Origin: Anaerolineae bacterium
Lineage (GTDB): Bacteria > Chloroflexota > Anaerolineae > Aggregatilineales > Phototrophicaceae
Length of the DNA stretch: 64,000 bases
Assembly: GCA_026645945.1 (NCBI GenBank)
Contig: JAPKMO010000003.1
Span: forward strand, 25,319-89,318
Reading direction: 5' to 3'
Under the pieces are notes generated by a model. It had not been told where the DNA came from. It saw only the letters and a list, made by a program, of their open reading frames with translations, and did not search any database. The position numbers and the translations under genes are program-made. Of the stretch, positions 26,862 through 35,649 are shown one piece after another (position 1 is the first letter of the stretch; each line of letters opens with the position of its first letter).

Positions 26862-28448
26862 CTAATTAAAACGCAGCTTCCAGTAATGACCGCCCACGTT
26901 TTCAAAATCCGGGTTTGCCAGCAGGGTTGCCAGCATCGGGCCGGGCGGGCAGCGGCGCAGGATGTTCAGGGCGCTGTAGAGCGTTTTGGCATGAACTGTA
27001 CCCTGCGGCGTCAGCGCGCCCAGCGGCGGGATGAGCATTTTTAAGATTGCCAGCAGGCTGCGCCGGGACTGCTGGACGGTCTGTACGATTGTATCCACAC
27101 CGGCCAGGTCGTCCACACCCAGGATCATCAGTTCATCGTATTCTGCGCCGATAGCGCGCTTCTGATTTTCAAAGGTGATGGCATCGCCGTGCGGGACGGC
27201 CAGACGAATCCATTCGGTGCGCGGGCGGTAAGCGTTAAAATTGATGATGACTTTGCCTTCGTCATCGCTGCGTTGGGCGATGAGGGTTGCGCCAACGGGC
27301 AGTTTGTGTTTGCGATAGAACTTTGCCAGGCCGAAGATATAGGCGGCCTCGCGCACCACCCAGGCCGGATATTCCTCGCCGTCTTGGCCGTCCACCAGCG
27401 TCACCCAAACGCGCGGCGTCTGGCGGGCGGTGGGGAAGATGGCCGCCAAGCGGTGGTTAAGCGGCAGCGTCCCCAGGCGGCGGTGCGGGTACAGCAGGTT
27501 AACGCGGGCTTCCTCTAACCCGGGTTCGACCGGCTCGGCGGGCGAAAGTTCGTCGCCGATTTCGGCTTCCAGGGTCAGCATATCGGGCGTCAGCAGGCTG
27601 CGGTCATACTCTATCGGTGTATAACGCAGTGCCGCTGGCATCTGGCGAACTTCCGGCGGCTCCAGCCGGGTCAAATACCACAGAACCTCACCGGTCGGCC
27701 CCACCTCATCAAAGCGGTCATCGTCGTTGAGGGCGTAATTGAGGGAATAAACCTGGAGTTCCAGCGGCGCTTTGCCCAGGCCGCCGATCTCTTGAAGAAT
27801 CGCCTCGGTTGTCAGCGGCCCGCCGCCGGCCATATCCAGCACGGCTTCGGTCAGGTTGCGATGGCCGAGGTTGGCCTCCAGCAGCAGGTCGTAGGGGAAC
27901 CATTTCTGCGCCAGATAAACCAGATCGGGCGAGGCGGAAAGCGCTTCTTCGACCTTCCGTAAAATCTCATCCCGGTTGGCTTCCAGAATCTCGCCGGCGC
28001 TTAGGGCATCAAAACCGGTGGTGAAGGCCGTGCCGTTGCCGTTGTCCTGGCTTAACTTGTGCGGGGTGGTCAGTTCTGCCGCGAACTCGCGCGGTTTGCC
28101 GGCGTTGTTAAAGCGGTTGTCATCGAAGCGGACGGCGATCACCGAAAACGCGCCGTAGTCCGGGTTGTTGCCAGGGCGGACGCCGGTCACAACGCCGGTT
28201 TCGTAGTTAAAGGCCGAAAACACCAGTTTTTGGCCGACCTGATAGGTGTGAGATGGGTTATAGAGTTGGGTATCCTTGAAGCGTTCTTGCAGGACGGCGG
28301 CTTCCTGCCGCAAACGTTCTTCGATCAAGGCGCGCGCCAGGGCTTCCGTCTTCAGGGGAATTTCTTTTTCCAGCAGCAGGTTGGTCAGGAACTCTACGTC
28401 TTGATCGGTGATCGTTAAATTACGCGCCCAGCGGTGGGTTGGCATCAT
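26862..28448 (-). CDS. large conserved hypothetical protein with winged-helix-like segments
   Basis: 528 residues from ATG 28448. I do not recognise a named family. A beta-barrel-like segment around residues 68-130 (YQVGQKLVFSAFNYETGVVTGVRPG) resembles small nucleic-acid or protein-binding barrels. Two segments (about 215-275, TTEAILQEIGGLGKAPLELQVYSLNYALNDDDRFDEVG, and the last 50 residues, KTLYSALNILRRCPPGPMLATLLANPDFENVGGHYWKL) look like HARE-type winged helices known from RNA polymerase delta and chromatin proteins. This suggests, without proof, a DNA- or RNA-polymerase-linked role. First gene of a three-gene operon with its own promoter. Confidence 0.7.
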   Translation of the reverse strand: MMPTHRWARNLTITDQDVEFLTNLLLEKEIPLKTEALARALIEERLRQEAAVLQERFKDTQLYNPSHTYQVGQKLVFSAFNYETGVVTGVRPGNNPDYGAFSVIAVRFDDNRFNNAGKPREFAAELTTPHKLSQDNGNGTAFTTGFDALSAGEILEANRDEILRKVEEALSASPDLVYLAQKWFPYDLLLEANLGHRNLTEAVLDMAGGGPLTTEAILQEIGGLGKAPLELQVYSLNYALNDDDRFDEVGPTGEVLWYLTRLEPPEVRQMPAALRYTPIEYDRSLLTPDMLTLEAEIGDELSPAEPVEPGLEEARVNLLYPHRRLGTLPLNHRLAAIFPTARQTPRVWVTLVDGQDGEEYPAWVVREAAYIFGLAKFYRKHKLPVGATLIAQRSDDEGKVIINFNAYRPRTEWIRLAVPHGDAITFENQKRAIGAEYDELMILGVDDLAGVDTIVQTVQQSRRSLLAILKMLIPPLGALTPQGTVHAKTLYSALNILRRCPPGPMLATLLANPDFENVGGHYWKLRFN

Positions 28449-28527
28449 CAAAGTTGACTGCGCCTCCAGTTGATTGGCGGGGGGACGGCAACACGTTGTG
28501 AAACAATAAATGTTAGATCGTTTAACA

Positions 28528-28557
28528 ATTATACTTGAGCTAATAGGCAGATTGCAA
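28528..28557 (-). promoter_or_regulatory. promoter of the three-gene minus-strand operon
   Basis: On the minus strand TTGCAA (28557-28552) and a perfect TATAAT (28533-28528) with an 18-base spacer; predicted transcription start near 28521, about 70 bases before ATG 28448. Confidence 0.55.
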
Positions 28558-28565
28558 GCGTCGGG

Positions 28566-28621
28566 TTGACCACCATCGGTGTATCAGCTATACTTGCACC
28601 CCAGCATATTTTAGCTGATAC
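28566..28621 (+). promoter_or_regulatory. rpmH-operon promoter overlapped by a 10-bp inverted repeat
   Basis: TTGACC (28566-28571), 17-base spacer, TATACT (28589-28594). A perfect inverted repeat GTATCAGCTA (28581-28590) / TAGCTGATAC (28612-28621) straddles the -10 and the predicted start of transcription near 28601. This is the layout of an operator for a dimeric repressor; the regulator is unknown. Confidence 0.7.
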
Positions 28622-28695
28622 CCGTATAAAGTAAATACAAAGCGCGAACGTGAAGGGAGGTAAGGCGGCGTTGGGGAAATCGCGCCGCTGATTTT

Positions 28696-28872
28696 ATGGC
28701 AACGAAACGAACCTGGCAGCCGAAAATTCGGCGTCGCAAGCGGGTACATGGTTTCCGCCAGCGGATGCAAACGCGGGGCGGTCGTAAGGTGTTGAAGGCG
28801 CGCCGCCTGCGCGGCCGGCACGTGCTGACCGTTACGCCCAACCACGTCAAAAAAGTGAACTGGAAAGCATAA
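28696..28872 (+). CDS. rpmH: 50S ribosomal protein L34 (C-terminally extended)
   Basis: 58 residues, below the ORF-track length cut. The L34 core is clear: [21 protein letters not shown] followed by [19 protein letters not shown]. Usual L34 is 44-47 residues; this one ends with about 12 extra residues ([12 protein letters not shown]). L34 binds 23S rRNA domain III. It is immediately upstream of rnpA, as in most bacteria, and heads the rpmH-rnpA-yidD-yidC-jag operon. Confidence 0.93.
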   Translation: MATKRTWQPKIRRRKRVHGFRQRMQTRGGRKVLKARRLRGRHVLTVTPNHVKKVNWKA

Positions 28873-28882
28873 TCTGGCCCGG

Positions 28883-29236
28883 ATGCAGCGGCGTTTCCGG
28901 CTGCGGGACAGCCGCGATTTTGACCGTTTAAAGCGCGAGGGGCGCACCTTTTCCAGTCGAGGTCTGGCGCTGAGTGTGATGCCTAACGGCCTGGACTGCA
29001 ACCGCTACGGTTTTGTTGTCGGCAGACGCCTGGGGAATGCCGTTGCGCGGAATCGGGTTAAGCGCCGGCTGCGCGAGGCAGTGCGGGAGCTGCATCCTCG
29101 ATTAAAACCCGGATGGGATATGGTGTTTGTGGCCCGTACAGCTCTGGTGGGAGAATCCTTTGCGGCGATTCGGCTGATGGTCGAGGCGCTAGTTCATCAG
29201 GCGCGGCTGGTAGACGAGCAGAGAGGCGCGGAGTGA
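28883..29236 (+). CDS. rnpA: ribonuclease P protein component
   Basis: 117 residues, normal length. Small basic protein that helps the RNase P RNA to process tRNA 5' ends. The RNR signature is present as [20 protein letters not shown] (about residues 51-70), and the N terminus ([18 protein letters not shown]) is typical. The stop codon overlaps the yidD start (TGATG), which suggests coupling. Confidence 0.95.
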   Translation: MQRRFRLRDSRDFDRLKREGRTFSSRGLALSVMPNGLDCNRYGFVVGRRLGNAVARNRVKRRLREAVRELHPRLKPGWDMVFVARTALVGESFAAIRLMVEALVHQARLVDEQRGAE

Positions 29237-29457
29237 TGAAGTGGTTAGCCCTGCGCGCGATCCGTCTTTATAAACGCTTTTTGTCTCCTATGCTGCCATC
29301 GGCCTGTATTTACACGCCGACCTGCTCCGAGTACACGTATCAGGCGATTGAACGTTATGGTTTGATCCGGGGCGGGTGGCTTGGCGTTAAGCGGATCGCA
29401 CGCTGCCATCCTTTTCATGAGGGTGGTTATGATCCCGTTCCCGATCTTGAGGAGTAG
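29236..29457 (+). CDS. yidD: membrane protein insertion efficiency factor YidD
   Basis: 73 residues from ATG 29236, overlapping the rnpA stop. YidD hallmarks are [22 protein letters not shown] and [17 protein letters not shown], with the three conserved cysteines. It is a small amphipathic membrane-associated protein that assists YidC-dependent insertion. Its position between rnpA and yidC is conserved, although here a lipoprotein gene separates it from yidC. Confidence 0.94.
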   Translation: MKWLALRAIRLYKRFLSPMLPSACIYTPTCSEYTYQAIERYGLIRGGWLGVKRIARCHPFHEGGYDPVPDLEE

Positions 29458-29461
29458 CGTC

Positions 29462-30655
29462 TTGAATATCGTGAAGTTTTTATCGCGGCACCGGCTGATC
29501 GGTGCGGCGATTTTGTCTGTTGTGCTGGCGGCGGGCTGCGGCCCGGCGCCGCTAGGCACCAGTTGGGCCGGCCTGCGCGTCATCGGCGAGGAACAGCATA
29601 TTCTGGTGGCTTTTAACGACCGGCTGGCGCTGGTGGACCCGGTGGATGGAAAAACCGTCAAACTGCGTAACCAGGAAGGCGAGATTCGCCTAGACGACCA
29701 GGGCAATCCGCGCCTGTGGGAAGTTAAGCAGAACGCCAATCAATTTTTTGCCGCGCCGGCGCCGCTGGGCGATGGCCGTCTGCTGGCCGTGACCTATAAC
29801 CAGGTTTTGTATACCATTGACCTGCCGACCGCGCGCATCGAAAACGGCAGCGGCACGCCGATTGCCAACCATAACGGCCATATCGTCGCCGACCTGCTGG
29901 AAGGCGACGGCCTGGTATATGCCGGCCTCAGTTCCAAGAACCTGCTGGCGCTGGATGCCGAAGATTTGAGCGTGGCCTGGACGGCACAGACCGAACATGG
30001 CATCTGGTCGAGGCCGCTGCTGGTGGATGACGTGCTGTATGCCGCCTCGCTCGACCATTACCTGTATGCCCTGGATGCCCGGACGGGCGATCTGCTGTGG
30101 AAGCTGGACATCGAAGGGGCAGCGCCGTCTGCGCCTGCATACGCCAATGGCCGCTTGTATATCGGCTCGTTCGCCCGCAAGATTTTCGAAATCAGCCGAC
30201 AGGGGCAAATCCTGAATACCTACGACACGGTTGATTGGGTGTGGGGCGCGCCGGCGGTGGTTGATGGTATACTATACGCGGCTGATCTGGTAGGCAACGT
30301 ATACGCGCTGGATACAACCGACGGGCTGCGTGAAATCTGGCGCGTGAAAGCCAGCGAAATGTCCATTCGTCCCACGCCGCTGGTGGTTGGGGATTACGTC
30401 CTGGTGGCGTCCCGCGATCAACGCCTGTACTGGCTCAAGCGCAGTGACGGCAGCATGGTCACGGATAATGAAGGGCGTCCGCTTTTGCGAGAGATGCAGG
30501 GGCCGATCTTTTCGGATATTCTACTGATCGAGCCGAACGAAAAAACAGACATTCCGGGGCCATACGTCATCGTCAGCACGCTGTCTCCCGGTCAGATATT
30601 GGTGGCGTATACGTTGGAACAGGGGCGTTTTCTGTGGACGTATTCGATGCAGTAG
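29462..30655 (+). CDS. PQQ-type beta-propeller lipoprotein, BamB-like
   Basis: About 397 residues from a TTG start at 29462, chosen because GAGGAG lies at correct spacing and because it gives a proper lipoprotein signal (VVLAAGCGP, Cys26). The rest consists of PQQ-like propeller blades with repeated (L)YALDARTGDLLWK and YAADLVGNVYALD units. In proteobacteria such a protein (BamB) scaffolds outer-membrane assembly. In a probable monoderm Chloroflexota cell it more likely acts outside the membrane in protein folding or quality control. It lies inside the yidD-yidC interval of the insertion operon, which suggests a link to membrane-protein biogenesis. Confidence 0.82.
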   Translation: MNIVKFLSRHRLIGAAILSVVLAAGCGPAPLGTSWAGLRVIGEEQHILVAFNDRLALVDPVDGKTVKLRNQEGEIRLDDQGNPRLWEVKQNANQFFAAPAPLGDGRLLAVTYNQVLYTIDLPTARIENGSGTPIANHNGHIVADLLEGDGLVYAGLSSKNLLALDAEDLSVAWTAQTEHGIWSRPLLVDDVLYAASLDHYLYALDARTGDLLWKLDIEGAAPSAPAYANGRLYIGSFARKIFEISRQGQILNTYDTVDWVWGAPAVVDGILYAADLVGNVYALDTTDGLREIWRVKASEMSIRPTPLVVGDYVLVASRDQRLYWLKRSDGSMVTDNEGRPLLREMQGPIFSDILLIEPNEKTDIPGPYVIVSTLSPGQILVAYTLEQGRFLWTYSMQ

Positions 30656-30682
30656 ATCGCCCGGCGATGGGAGCGTAGGTAG

Positions 30683-31576
30683 ATGTGGGATTTAATCCTT
30701 AATCCGTTTGTTACCGTCATCACGGTGTTGTACAGCGTTTTTGGCAACGTGGTGGTGGCGATTATCATCTTCACCATCCTGGTGCGCCTGCTGATGTACC
30801 CGCTGAATATCCAGCAGATGCGCTCGTCGAAGGCGATGCAGGCGCTTCAGCCGGAGCTGAAGAAACTCCAGGAAAAGTATAAAAACGACCGCGAAAAACT
30901 GGCGCAGGAGCAGATGGCGCTGTACCGCCAGCACGGCATCAATCCATTGGGCGGCTGCCTGCCGCTGCTCATTCAGTTTCCGATCTGGATTGGGCTGTAT
31001 CAGGCGATCAATCACGCGCTGGCGGCCACGCCGCTGCAATTGATTGACCTGGGTGGGCGTTTTCTGGTCGGCGGCCTTGACCATCTCGTGCCGCTGAACA
31101 ACGTCTGGTTGGGTATGGATTTGACGCAGCCGCCAACGCCGCCAACTAACCCGGTTTTTGCGCTGGCGCTGCCGCTGCTGGTGCTGGTGACGACCTGGGT
31201 GCAGTCCAAGCTGATTACGCCGCCCACCCCGTCCGGCGAAGATGGGCAGCCGAACCAGGCGGCGGCGATGACACAATCCATGACGACCATCATGCCGATT
31301 ATGATGGGCTTTTTCTCGCTGTCGTTTTCGGTCGGCCTCTCGATCTATTTTGTGGTGTCCAACCTGTTTACGATTGCACAGTATTCGCTGCAAGGGCAAG
31401 CAGATTGGCGGCGGCTGTTGAGATTGAAGAAGCCGGACGGCGAGGGTGCGGATACCGTTGCCGGCACGGCCCGACCGAAAAAGCCAGCCGACAGCCCGGC
31501 CAGGCCGGAGAAAAAGGCCGCCGATAAAACAACGCAGCCGAAGTCGAAGACGCAGCGGGCGAAACCGGCCAAGTGA
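30683..31576 (+). CDS. yidC: membrane protein insertase YidC/Oxa1
   Basis: 297 residues, the short Gram-positive/Oxa1-type form without the large periplasmic domain. It inserts membrane proteins alone or with SecYEG. Features are a first transmembrane helix (about 10-32), the amphipathic and coiled-coil loop (YPLNIQQMRSSKAMQALQPELKKLQEKYKNDREKL), the NPLGGCLPLLIQFPIWIGLYQ helix and further helices near 155-235. The tail is basic and Lys/Pro-rich, suited to ribosome binding. jag follows 43 bases later. Confidence 0.95.
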   Translation: MWDLILNPFVTVITVLYSVFGNVVVAIIIFTILVRLLMYPLNIQQMRSSKAMQALQPELKKLQEKYKNDREKLAQEQMALYRQHGINPLGGCLPLLIQFPIWIGLYQAINHALAATPLQLIDLGGRFLVGGLDHLVPLNNVWLGMDLTQPPTPPTNPVFALALPLLVLVTTWVQSKLITPPTPSGEDGQPNQAAAMTQSMTTIMPIMMGFFSLSFSVGLSIYFVVSNLFTIAQYSLQGQADWRRLLRLKKPDGEGADTVAGTARPKKPADSPARPEKKAADKTTQPKSKTQRAKPAK

Positions 31577-31619
31577 AAGCGCCGGAGCGCCCGACCGAGA
31601 AAATTGAGGTTTTTTACAC

Positions 31620-32429
31620 ATGAGTTCAGAACGTTCCATCGAGATGACCGGCGAGAACGTCGAGGAGGCAATTGCGAAAGGGCTGGCCGAACTGGGCGCT
31701 GCCCCCAGCGATGTCATCGTCGAGGTGCTGGAAGAACCCAGCCGGGGGGTCTTTGGCCTGGGTGCGAGGCCGGCGCGCGTGCGGTTGAAGACATTCCGCC
31801 CGCCCGCCCCACCGCCGGCAGCCGTTCCCGCGCTGGCGCAGCGCCCCCCCGACACCGCCGCCAAACGCGAAATCGAGATCGAACATGAAGACGACAGCGA
31901 CGCGGCTTCGCTGGTCGAAAACATGCGGGAAATCGCCGATGAGCGTCTGCTGGATGAGGATGCGCGGGTGAGCAAAGTGGTACTGTCCATTTTGCTTGAG
32001 AAGATGGATATTCCCCGCGCCGATGTCATCATCCGGCGCGCCGACACCGCCGCCGATGGCGAGGCGAACCCCTGGCTGCTGGATGTGACGGGGCCGAACC
32101 TGAGCGTTTTGATTGGCCGCCGGGGGGAAACGCTGGCGGCTTTGCAGTACATCACCCGTTTGATCGCCAGCCGGGAGCTTCAGCACCGCGCGAATATCGT
32201 GGTGGATGTGGGCGGCTACAAGATGAAACGCTCGCGGACATTACGCGATCTGGCGATCCGTATGGCCGACCAGGCTGTACAGAACAAACGGGTGATTACG
32301 TTGGAGCCGATGCCGCCTTACGAGCGTCGAATCATCCATCTGACTCTGCGTGATCGTACTGATGTGCAGACCAAGAGCATCGGCGAGGGCAGCAGCCGCA
32401 AAGTTACCATCATTCCGAAGCCGTCATGA
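31620..32429 (+). CDS. jag: KhpB/Jag RNA-binding protein
   Basis: 269 residues. The Jag_N domain lies at residues 1-55 (GENVEEAIAKGLAELGA, GVFGLGARPARVRL). An acidic/Pro linker is followed by a type II KH domain (about 115-190, with LIGRRGETLAALQYI) and an R3H domain (about 195-260, with PMPPYERRIIHLTL). Jag/KhpB binds RNA and is linked to cell-division and cell-wall control. It sits after yidC as usual. The stop overlaps the next start (ATGA). Confidence 0.93.
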   Translation: MSSERSIEMTGENVEEAIAKGLAELGAAPSDVIVEVLEEPSRGVFGLGARPARVRLKTFRPPAPPPAAVPALAQRPPDTAAKREIEIEHEDDSDAASLVENMREIADERLLDEDARVSKVVLSILLEKMDIPRADVIIRRADTAADGEANPWLLDVTGPNLSVLIGRRGETLAALQYITRLIASRELQHRANIVVDVGGYKMKRSRTLRDLAIRMADQAVQNKRVITLEPMPPYERRIIHLTLRDRTDVQTKSIGEGSSRKVTIIPKPS

Positions 32430-33268
32430 CGCCGGATTACCTGCTGATCGGCCATGTGACGGCAGACCTGACCCCCACCGGGCGTTTGTTGGGCGGCACA
32501 GTGTCTTATGCCGCACGGGTTGTTAAAGCGTTCGGACTGCGGGCCGGCGCGCTGACCAGCGCCGCCGAAAACGAGCCGCTGCTGGAGCAGCTGCGACCGT
32601 TTGTTGATGATCTGGTCGTTCTCCCCGCTGCATCTACCAGCACCTTTGAGAACATTTATGAACCTGGCGGGCGCATCCAGTATATTCGCGGGGTGGCCGC
32701 GCCGCTTGGGTTTGAGGATATTCCCGCCGCGTGGCGCGCCGCGCCGCTGGTGCATCTTGCGCCGCTGACGGGCGAAGTAGACCCGCAGATTGCGCGGCAC
32801 TTTAAAGATGCGACCGTGATGCTCACCTTGCAGGGATGGCTGCGGCAGTGGGATGGCGCGGGGCGGGTGAACTTTAAACGCTGGTTTGACCCCGACGTGT
32901 TGAGCCATATCAACATGGTGGTGTTCAGCGAGGAGGACATCCGGGAAGCGCCGGAACTGGAAGCCGAGTTCGCCGGGGTGGTGGAACACCTGTTTGTGAC
33001 GCGCGCCGAACGCGGCGGCACGTATTACCGGCGCGGCCAGGCGATACCTTATACCACGCCGCAGGTCGAACAGATTCACCCGACCGGGGCCGGGGATATT
33101 TTTGCGGCGGCTTTGCTTTCCAGCCTGGGGTTTTTGAACCATGATATGCGCCGGGCTGCCCAGGTCGCGGCGCGGCTGGCGGCGCTTTCGGTGACGCGCG
33201 TGGGCTTGGACGGCGCGCCGTCGGTCGAGGAAGTCCGGCAGGCATTGGCCGAGGTTGAGCATGATTGA
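32426..33268 (+). CDS. PfkB-family sugar kinase
   Basis: 280 residues, ribokinase fold. The N-terminal motif LGGTVSYAARVVKAFG resembles the substrate-binding GG motif. The C-terminal signature HPTGAGDIFAAALLSSLGF carries the catalytic Asp and anion hole. It phosphorylates a sugar or nucleoside-type alcohol with ATP; the substrate is not readable. It is translationally coupled to jag (ATGA) and overlaps the amidohydrolase gene, so it belongs to the tail of the insertase operon. Confidence 0.88.
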   Translation: MTPDYLLIGHVTADLTPTGRLLGGTVSYAARVVKAFGLRAGALTSAAENEPLLEQLRPFVDDLVVLPAASTSTFENIYEPGGRIQYIRGVAAPLGFEDIPAAWRAAPLVHLAPLTGEVDPQIARHFKDATVMLTLQGWLRQWDGAGRVNFKRWFDPDVLSHINMVVFSEEDIREAPELEAEFAGVVEHLFVTRAERGGTYYRRGQAIPYTTPQVEQIHPTGAGDIFAAALLSSLGFLNHDMRRAAQVAARLAALSVTRVGLDGAPSVEEVRQALAEVEHD

Positions 33269-34868
33269 CCGCATCCTGTACAACGGCAGTATCATCACGC
33301 TGAACGGGCGGCAGCCCCGCGTTTCGGCGCTGGCGATCAGCGGCGAGCGCATCGTGGCCTACGGCAGCGACGACGACGTGAAGCCGCTGGCGCTTTCCGG
33401 CGCGAAGCTGGAAAATCTGGACGGTCGCACCGTGATTCCCGGCCTGGTGGACGCGCATATTCACTGGCAGGGTACAGCGCGGGCCATGCACGAGGTCAAC
33501 GTCTTTGAAGTGCCTGACCGCCAGACGGCTGCCGATAGGGTTGCCGAACGCGCGCGGCGCACACCGCCGGGGACGTGGATTACCGGGCATGGCTGGTTTC
33601 AGGACATCTGGCCGGACAGGGCGTTCCCGACCGCCGCCGACCTGGATGCTGCCGCGCCCAATCATCCGGTGTATCTGCGCGCCAAAAGCGGCCACGCGGC
33701 CTGGGTCAACAGCGCCGCGCTGCGATTGTGCGGCATCACTGCCGGTACGCCCGACCCGGAAGGCGGCCACATCATGCGGGATGCGGTAGGGCAGCCCACC
33801 GGCGTACTGCTGGAAAACGCGATGCAACTGGTCGCGGGGCAAATTCCCGCGCCGACTGTCGAGCAGCTGGCAGACCAAATGCAGGCCGCGCAGGTGGCCG
33901 CGCTGGCGGCGGGGTTAACCGGCTTCCACGACTTTGACGAACCTTCCTGCCTGGCCGCGCTGCAAATTCTGCGCGAGCGGGGCAGCCTGCACCAACGCGC
34001 CGTGAAAAATATCAACCGGCAGTGGCTGGATGCGGCGCTGGACTCCGGGCTGCGCTGGGGGTTTGGCGACGACTGGCTTCGCATCGGCGGGCTGAAGATT
34101 TTCGCCGATGGCGCGCTGGGGCCGCGCACGGCCTATATGATCGAACCCTATGAAGGCGAGCCGGAAAATCGCGGCATCGCCACGATTGACCTGGAAGAAA
34201 TGGCCGAACTGGTCAGCCGCGCCAGCGCTGCCGGGCTGCCTTCGACCATTCACGCCATCGGCGACCGGGCGGTGCATGAGGTGCTGGACGTATACGAAGC
34301 GGTGCGCCGAGAAGAGGCGGCGTGGGGCGTCGGCCCGGAGCAGCGCCGCCACCGCATCGAACATGTGCAGCTTATTCACCCCGACGACGCCGACCGGCTG
34401 GCGAAACTGCGCGTGATCGCCTCCATGCAGCCGATTCATGCCACGTCGGATTATATAATGGCCGACCGCTACTGGGGCGCGCGCGGCCAGTGGAGCTACA
34501 ACGCCCGGCTGCAAATTGATAAAGGCGCGGTGATAGCCTTCGGCTCGGACTCGCCGGTAGAGGCGTTTGAGCCGCTTAAGGGCATCCATGCCGCCGTCAC
34601 GCGCCAGCGGGCGGACGGTTCGCCAGGGCCGGACGGCTGGTATCCGGCGCTGCGGCTGACGGTGGACGAGGCGCTGCGCGGGTATACGCTTGGCCCGGCC
34701 TATGCTGCCGGCCTGGAAGACCGCCTCGGCCAGTTGGCGCCCGGTTTTCTGGCCGATCTGGTGGTGCTTGACCGTGATTTGTACACCGTTCCGCCGCCCG
34801 AAATCCTCGCCGTTCGCGTCCTGGGGACGATGGTTGGCGGCGCGTGGCGGTTTGGCGGCGTCGAGTAA
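33261..34868 (+). CDS. YtcJ-like amidohydrolase
   Basis: 535 residues from ATG 33261, overlapping the kinase gene. Metal-dependent hydrolase of the amidohydrolase superfamily (family 3). Motifs include GLVDAHIHWQG (first HxH metal site), FADGALGPRTAYM, HAIGDRAVHEVLDVYE, RIEHVQLIHPDD and GSDSPVEAFEPLKGIHAAVTR. Such enzymes cleave C-N bonds in exocyclic or amide substrates; the real substrate is unknown. It ends 6 bases before the convergent DM13 gene. Confidence 0.9.
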   Translation: MIDRILYNGSIITLNGRQPRVSALAISGERIVAYGSDDDVKPLALSGAKLENLDGRTVIPGLVDAHIHWQGTARAMHEVNVFEVPDRQTAADRVAERARRTPPGTWITGHGWFQDIWPDRAFPTAADLDAAAPNHPVYLRAKSGHAAWVNSAALRLCGITAGTPDPEGGHIMRDAVGQPTGVLLENAMQLVAGQIPAPTVEQLADQMQAAQVAALAAGLTGFHDFDEPSCLAALQILRERGSLHQRAVKNINRQWLDAALDSGLRWGFGDDWLRIGGLKIFADGALGPRTAYMIEPYEGEPENRGIATIDLEEMAELVSRASAAGLPSTIHAIGDRAVHEVLDVYEAVRREEAAWGVGPEQRRHRIEHVQLIHPDDADRLAKLRVIASMQPIHATSDYIMADRYWGARGQWSYNARLQIDKGAVIAFGSDSPVEAFEPLKGIHAAVTRQRADGSPGPDGWYPALRLTVDEALRGYTLGPAYAAGLEDRLGQLAPGFLADLVVLDRDLYTVPPPEILAVRVLGTMVGGAWRFGGVE

Positions 34869-34874
34869 GCTGCC

Positions 34875-35516
34875 CTACCGCACCACCAGCGGGGCATTGG
34901 CGAACACCGTATCAAACTGCACGCTGTAAATGACCACGCTTTGATAAGCCTCCAGATCAACTTCGGCGGGTATATTGTAGTTCTGGCTGCCGACGTTGCC
35001 CTGTAACAGACCCAGATCAATATAATCGCTGCCGACCTCCGCACCAGTTTTGGGGTTAGCGCGCCGGGACAGAACGGCGTGCAGATCGGGGCCGTTGGTC
35101 ACGTTGAACTCATCCAGGCGCAGGATACGCCGGTTGTCGGGAAGCTGGTAGATGATAAACGTCCCGCTCACCTGGCGCAGCGTGTCCACCGCCGCGAACG
35201 TGCCGCGCGCCAGCACGACTTCGGTCGCCATTTCCGGCATGGCCTGTTGGGCTTCGGGAACCACGCGGTCAGGGCCGAAGCGCGCGCGCAGCATTTGTTC
35301 CGCCATCGTGGGGTCGGCTTCGGCCATCGCCCGGTAAGCGGCCTGCTGGTCTGCCGGAAGCTGGCGCAGGGCGGGCAGCAGGTCGGCGGGCAGCCCTGGA
35401 ATATTTTCCTCAACTGCTTCCCGGATCAAAAGCGGCTGCCACAGCGGAAAAGCATAAATGGCGATAACGATCAAACCGCCGATGCCGATGACCAGCAGGC
35501 GGAGGCGATTGCTCAT
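34875..35516 (-). CDS. membrane-anchored DM13-domain protein
   Basis: 213 residues from ATG 35516 (GAGG upstream). One N-terminal transmembrane helix (about 4-24), an outer helical region of about 70 residues, then a DM13 domain (about 100-213). Its hallmarks are RILRLDEFNVTNGPDLHAVLS, IDLGLLQGNVGSQNYNIP and VVIYSVQFDTVFANAPL. DM13 domains are proposed to bind redox cofactors in electron transfer or hydroxylation at the cell surface. No Cys is present in the domain. It is transcribed divergently from tpx, possibly a link with oxidative stress. Confidence 0.82.
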   Translation of the reverse strand: MSNRLRLLVIGIGGLIVIAIYAFPLWQPLLIREAVEENIPGLPADLLPALRQLPADQQAAYRAMAEADPTMAEQMLRARFGPDRVVPEAQQAMPEMATEVVLARGTFAAVDTLRQVSGTFIIYQLPDNRRILRLDEFNVTNGPDLHAVLSRRANPKTGAEVGSDYIDLGLLQGNVGSQNYNIPAEVDLEAYQSVVIYSVQFDTVFANAPLVVR

Positions 35517-35555
35517 AATGCAAACCTCATGCAAACCTCGTGGGTGATGAGTCCA

Positions 35556-35587
35556 TTGTTAGACGGGTTTCAAAGGTCTGTTATAAT
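35556..35587 (+). promoter_or_regulatory. candidate tpx promoter
   Basis: Perfect TATAAT (35582-35587). TTGTTA (35556-35561) lies 20 bases upstream, a rather long spacer; TTAGAC at 17 bases is an alternative. The position fits tpx transcription. Confidence 0.5.
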
Positions 35588-35649
35588 CCATTTCCGCGAT
35601 TTAATATACCCCCTGACGGCCTAAACATAAACAAGGAGTGATGCTAAGT

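Noticed and set aside
28452-28695. Replication origin next to rpmH
   Set aside because: No cluster of DnaA boxes (TTATCCACA) and no dnaA or dnaN gene are visible, although rpmH-rnpA often lies near oriC.
30692-32155. 487-residue ORF antisense to yidC and jag
   Set aside because: Both genes on the plus strand have conserved domains; the antisense product is Arg/Ser-rich and without motif.
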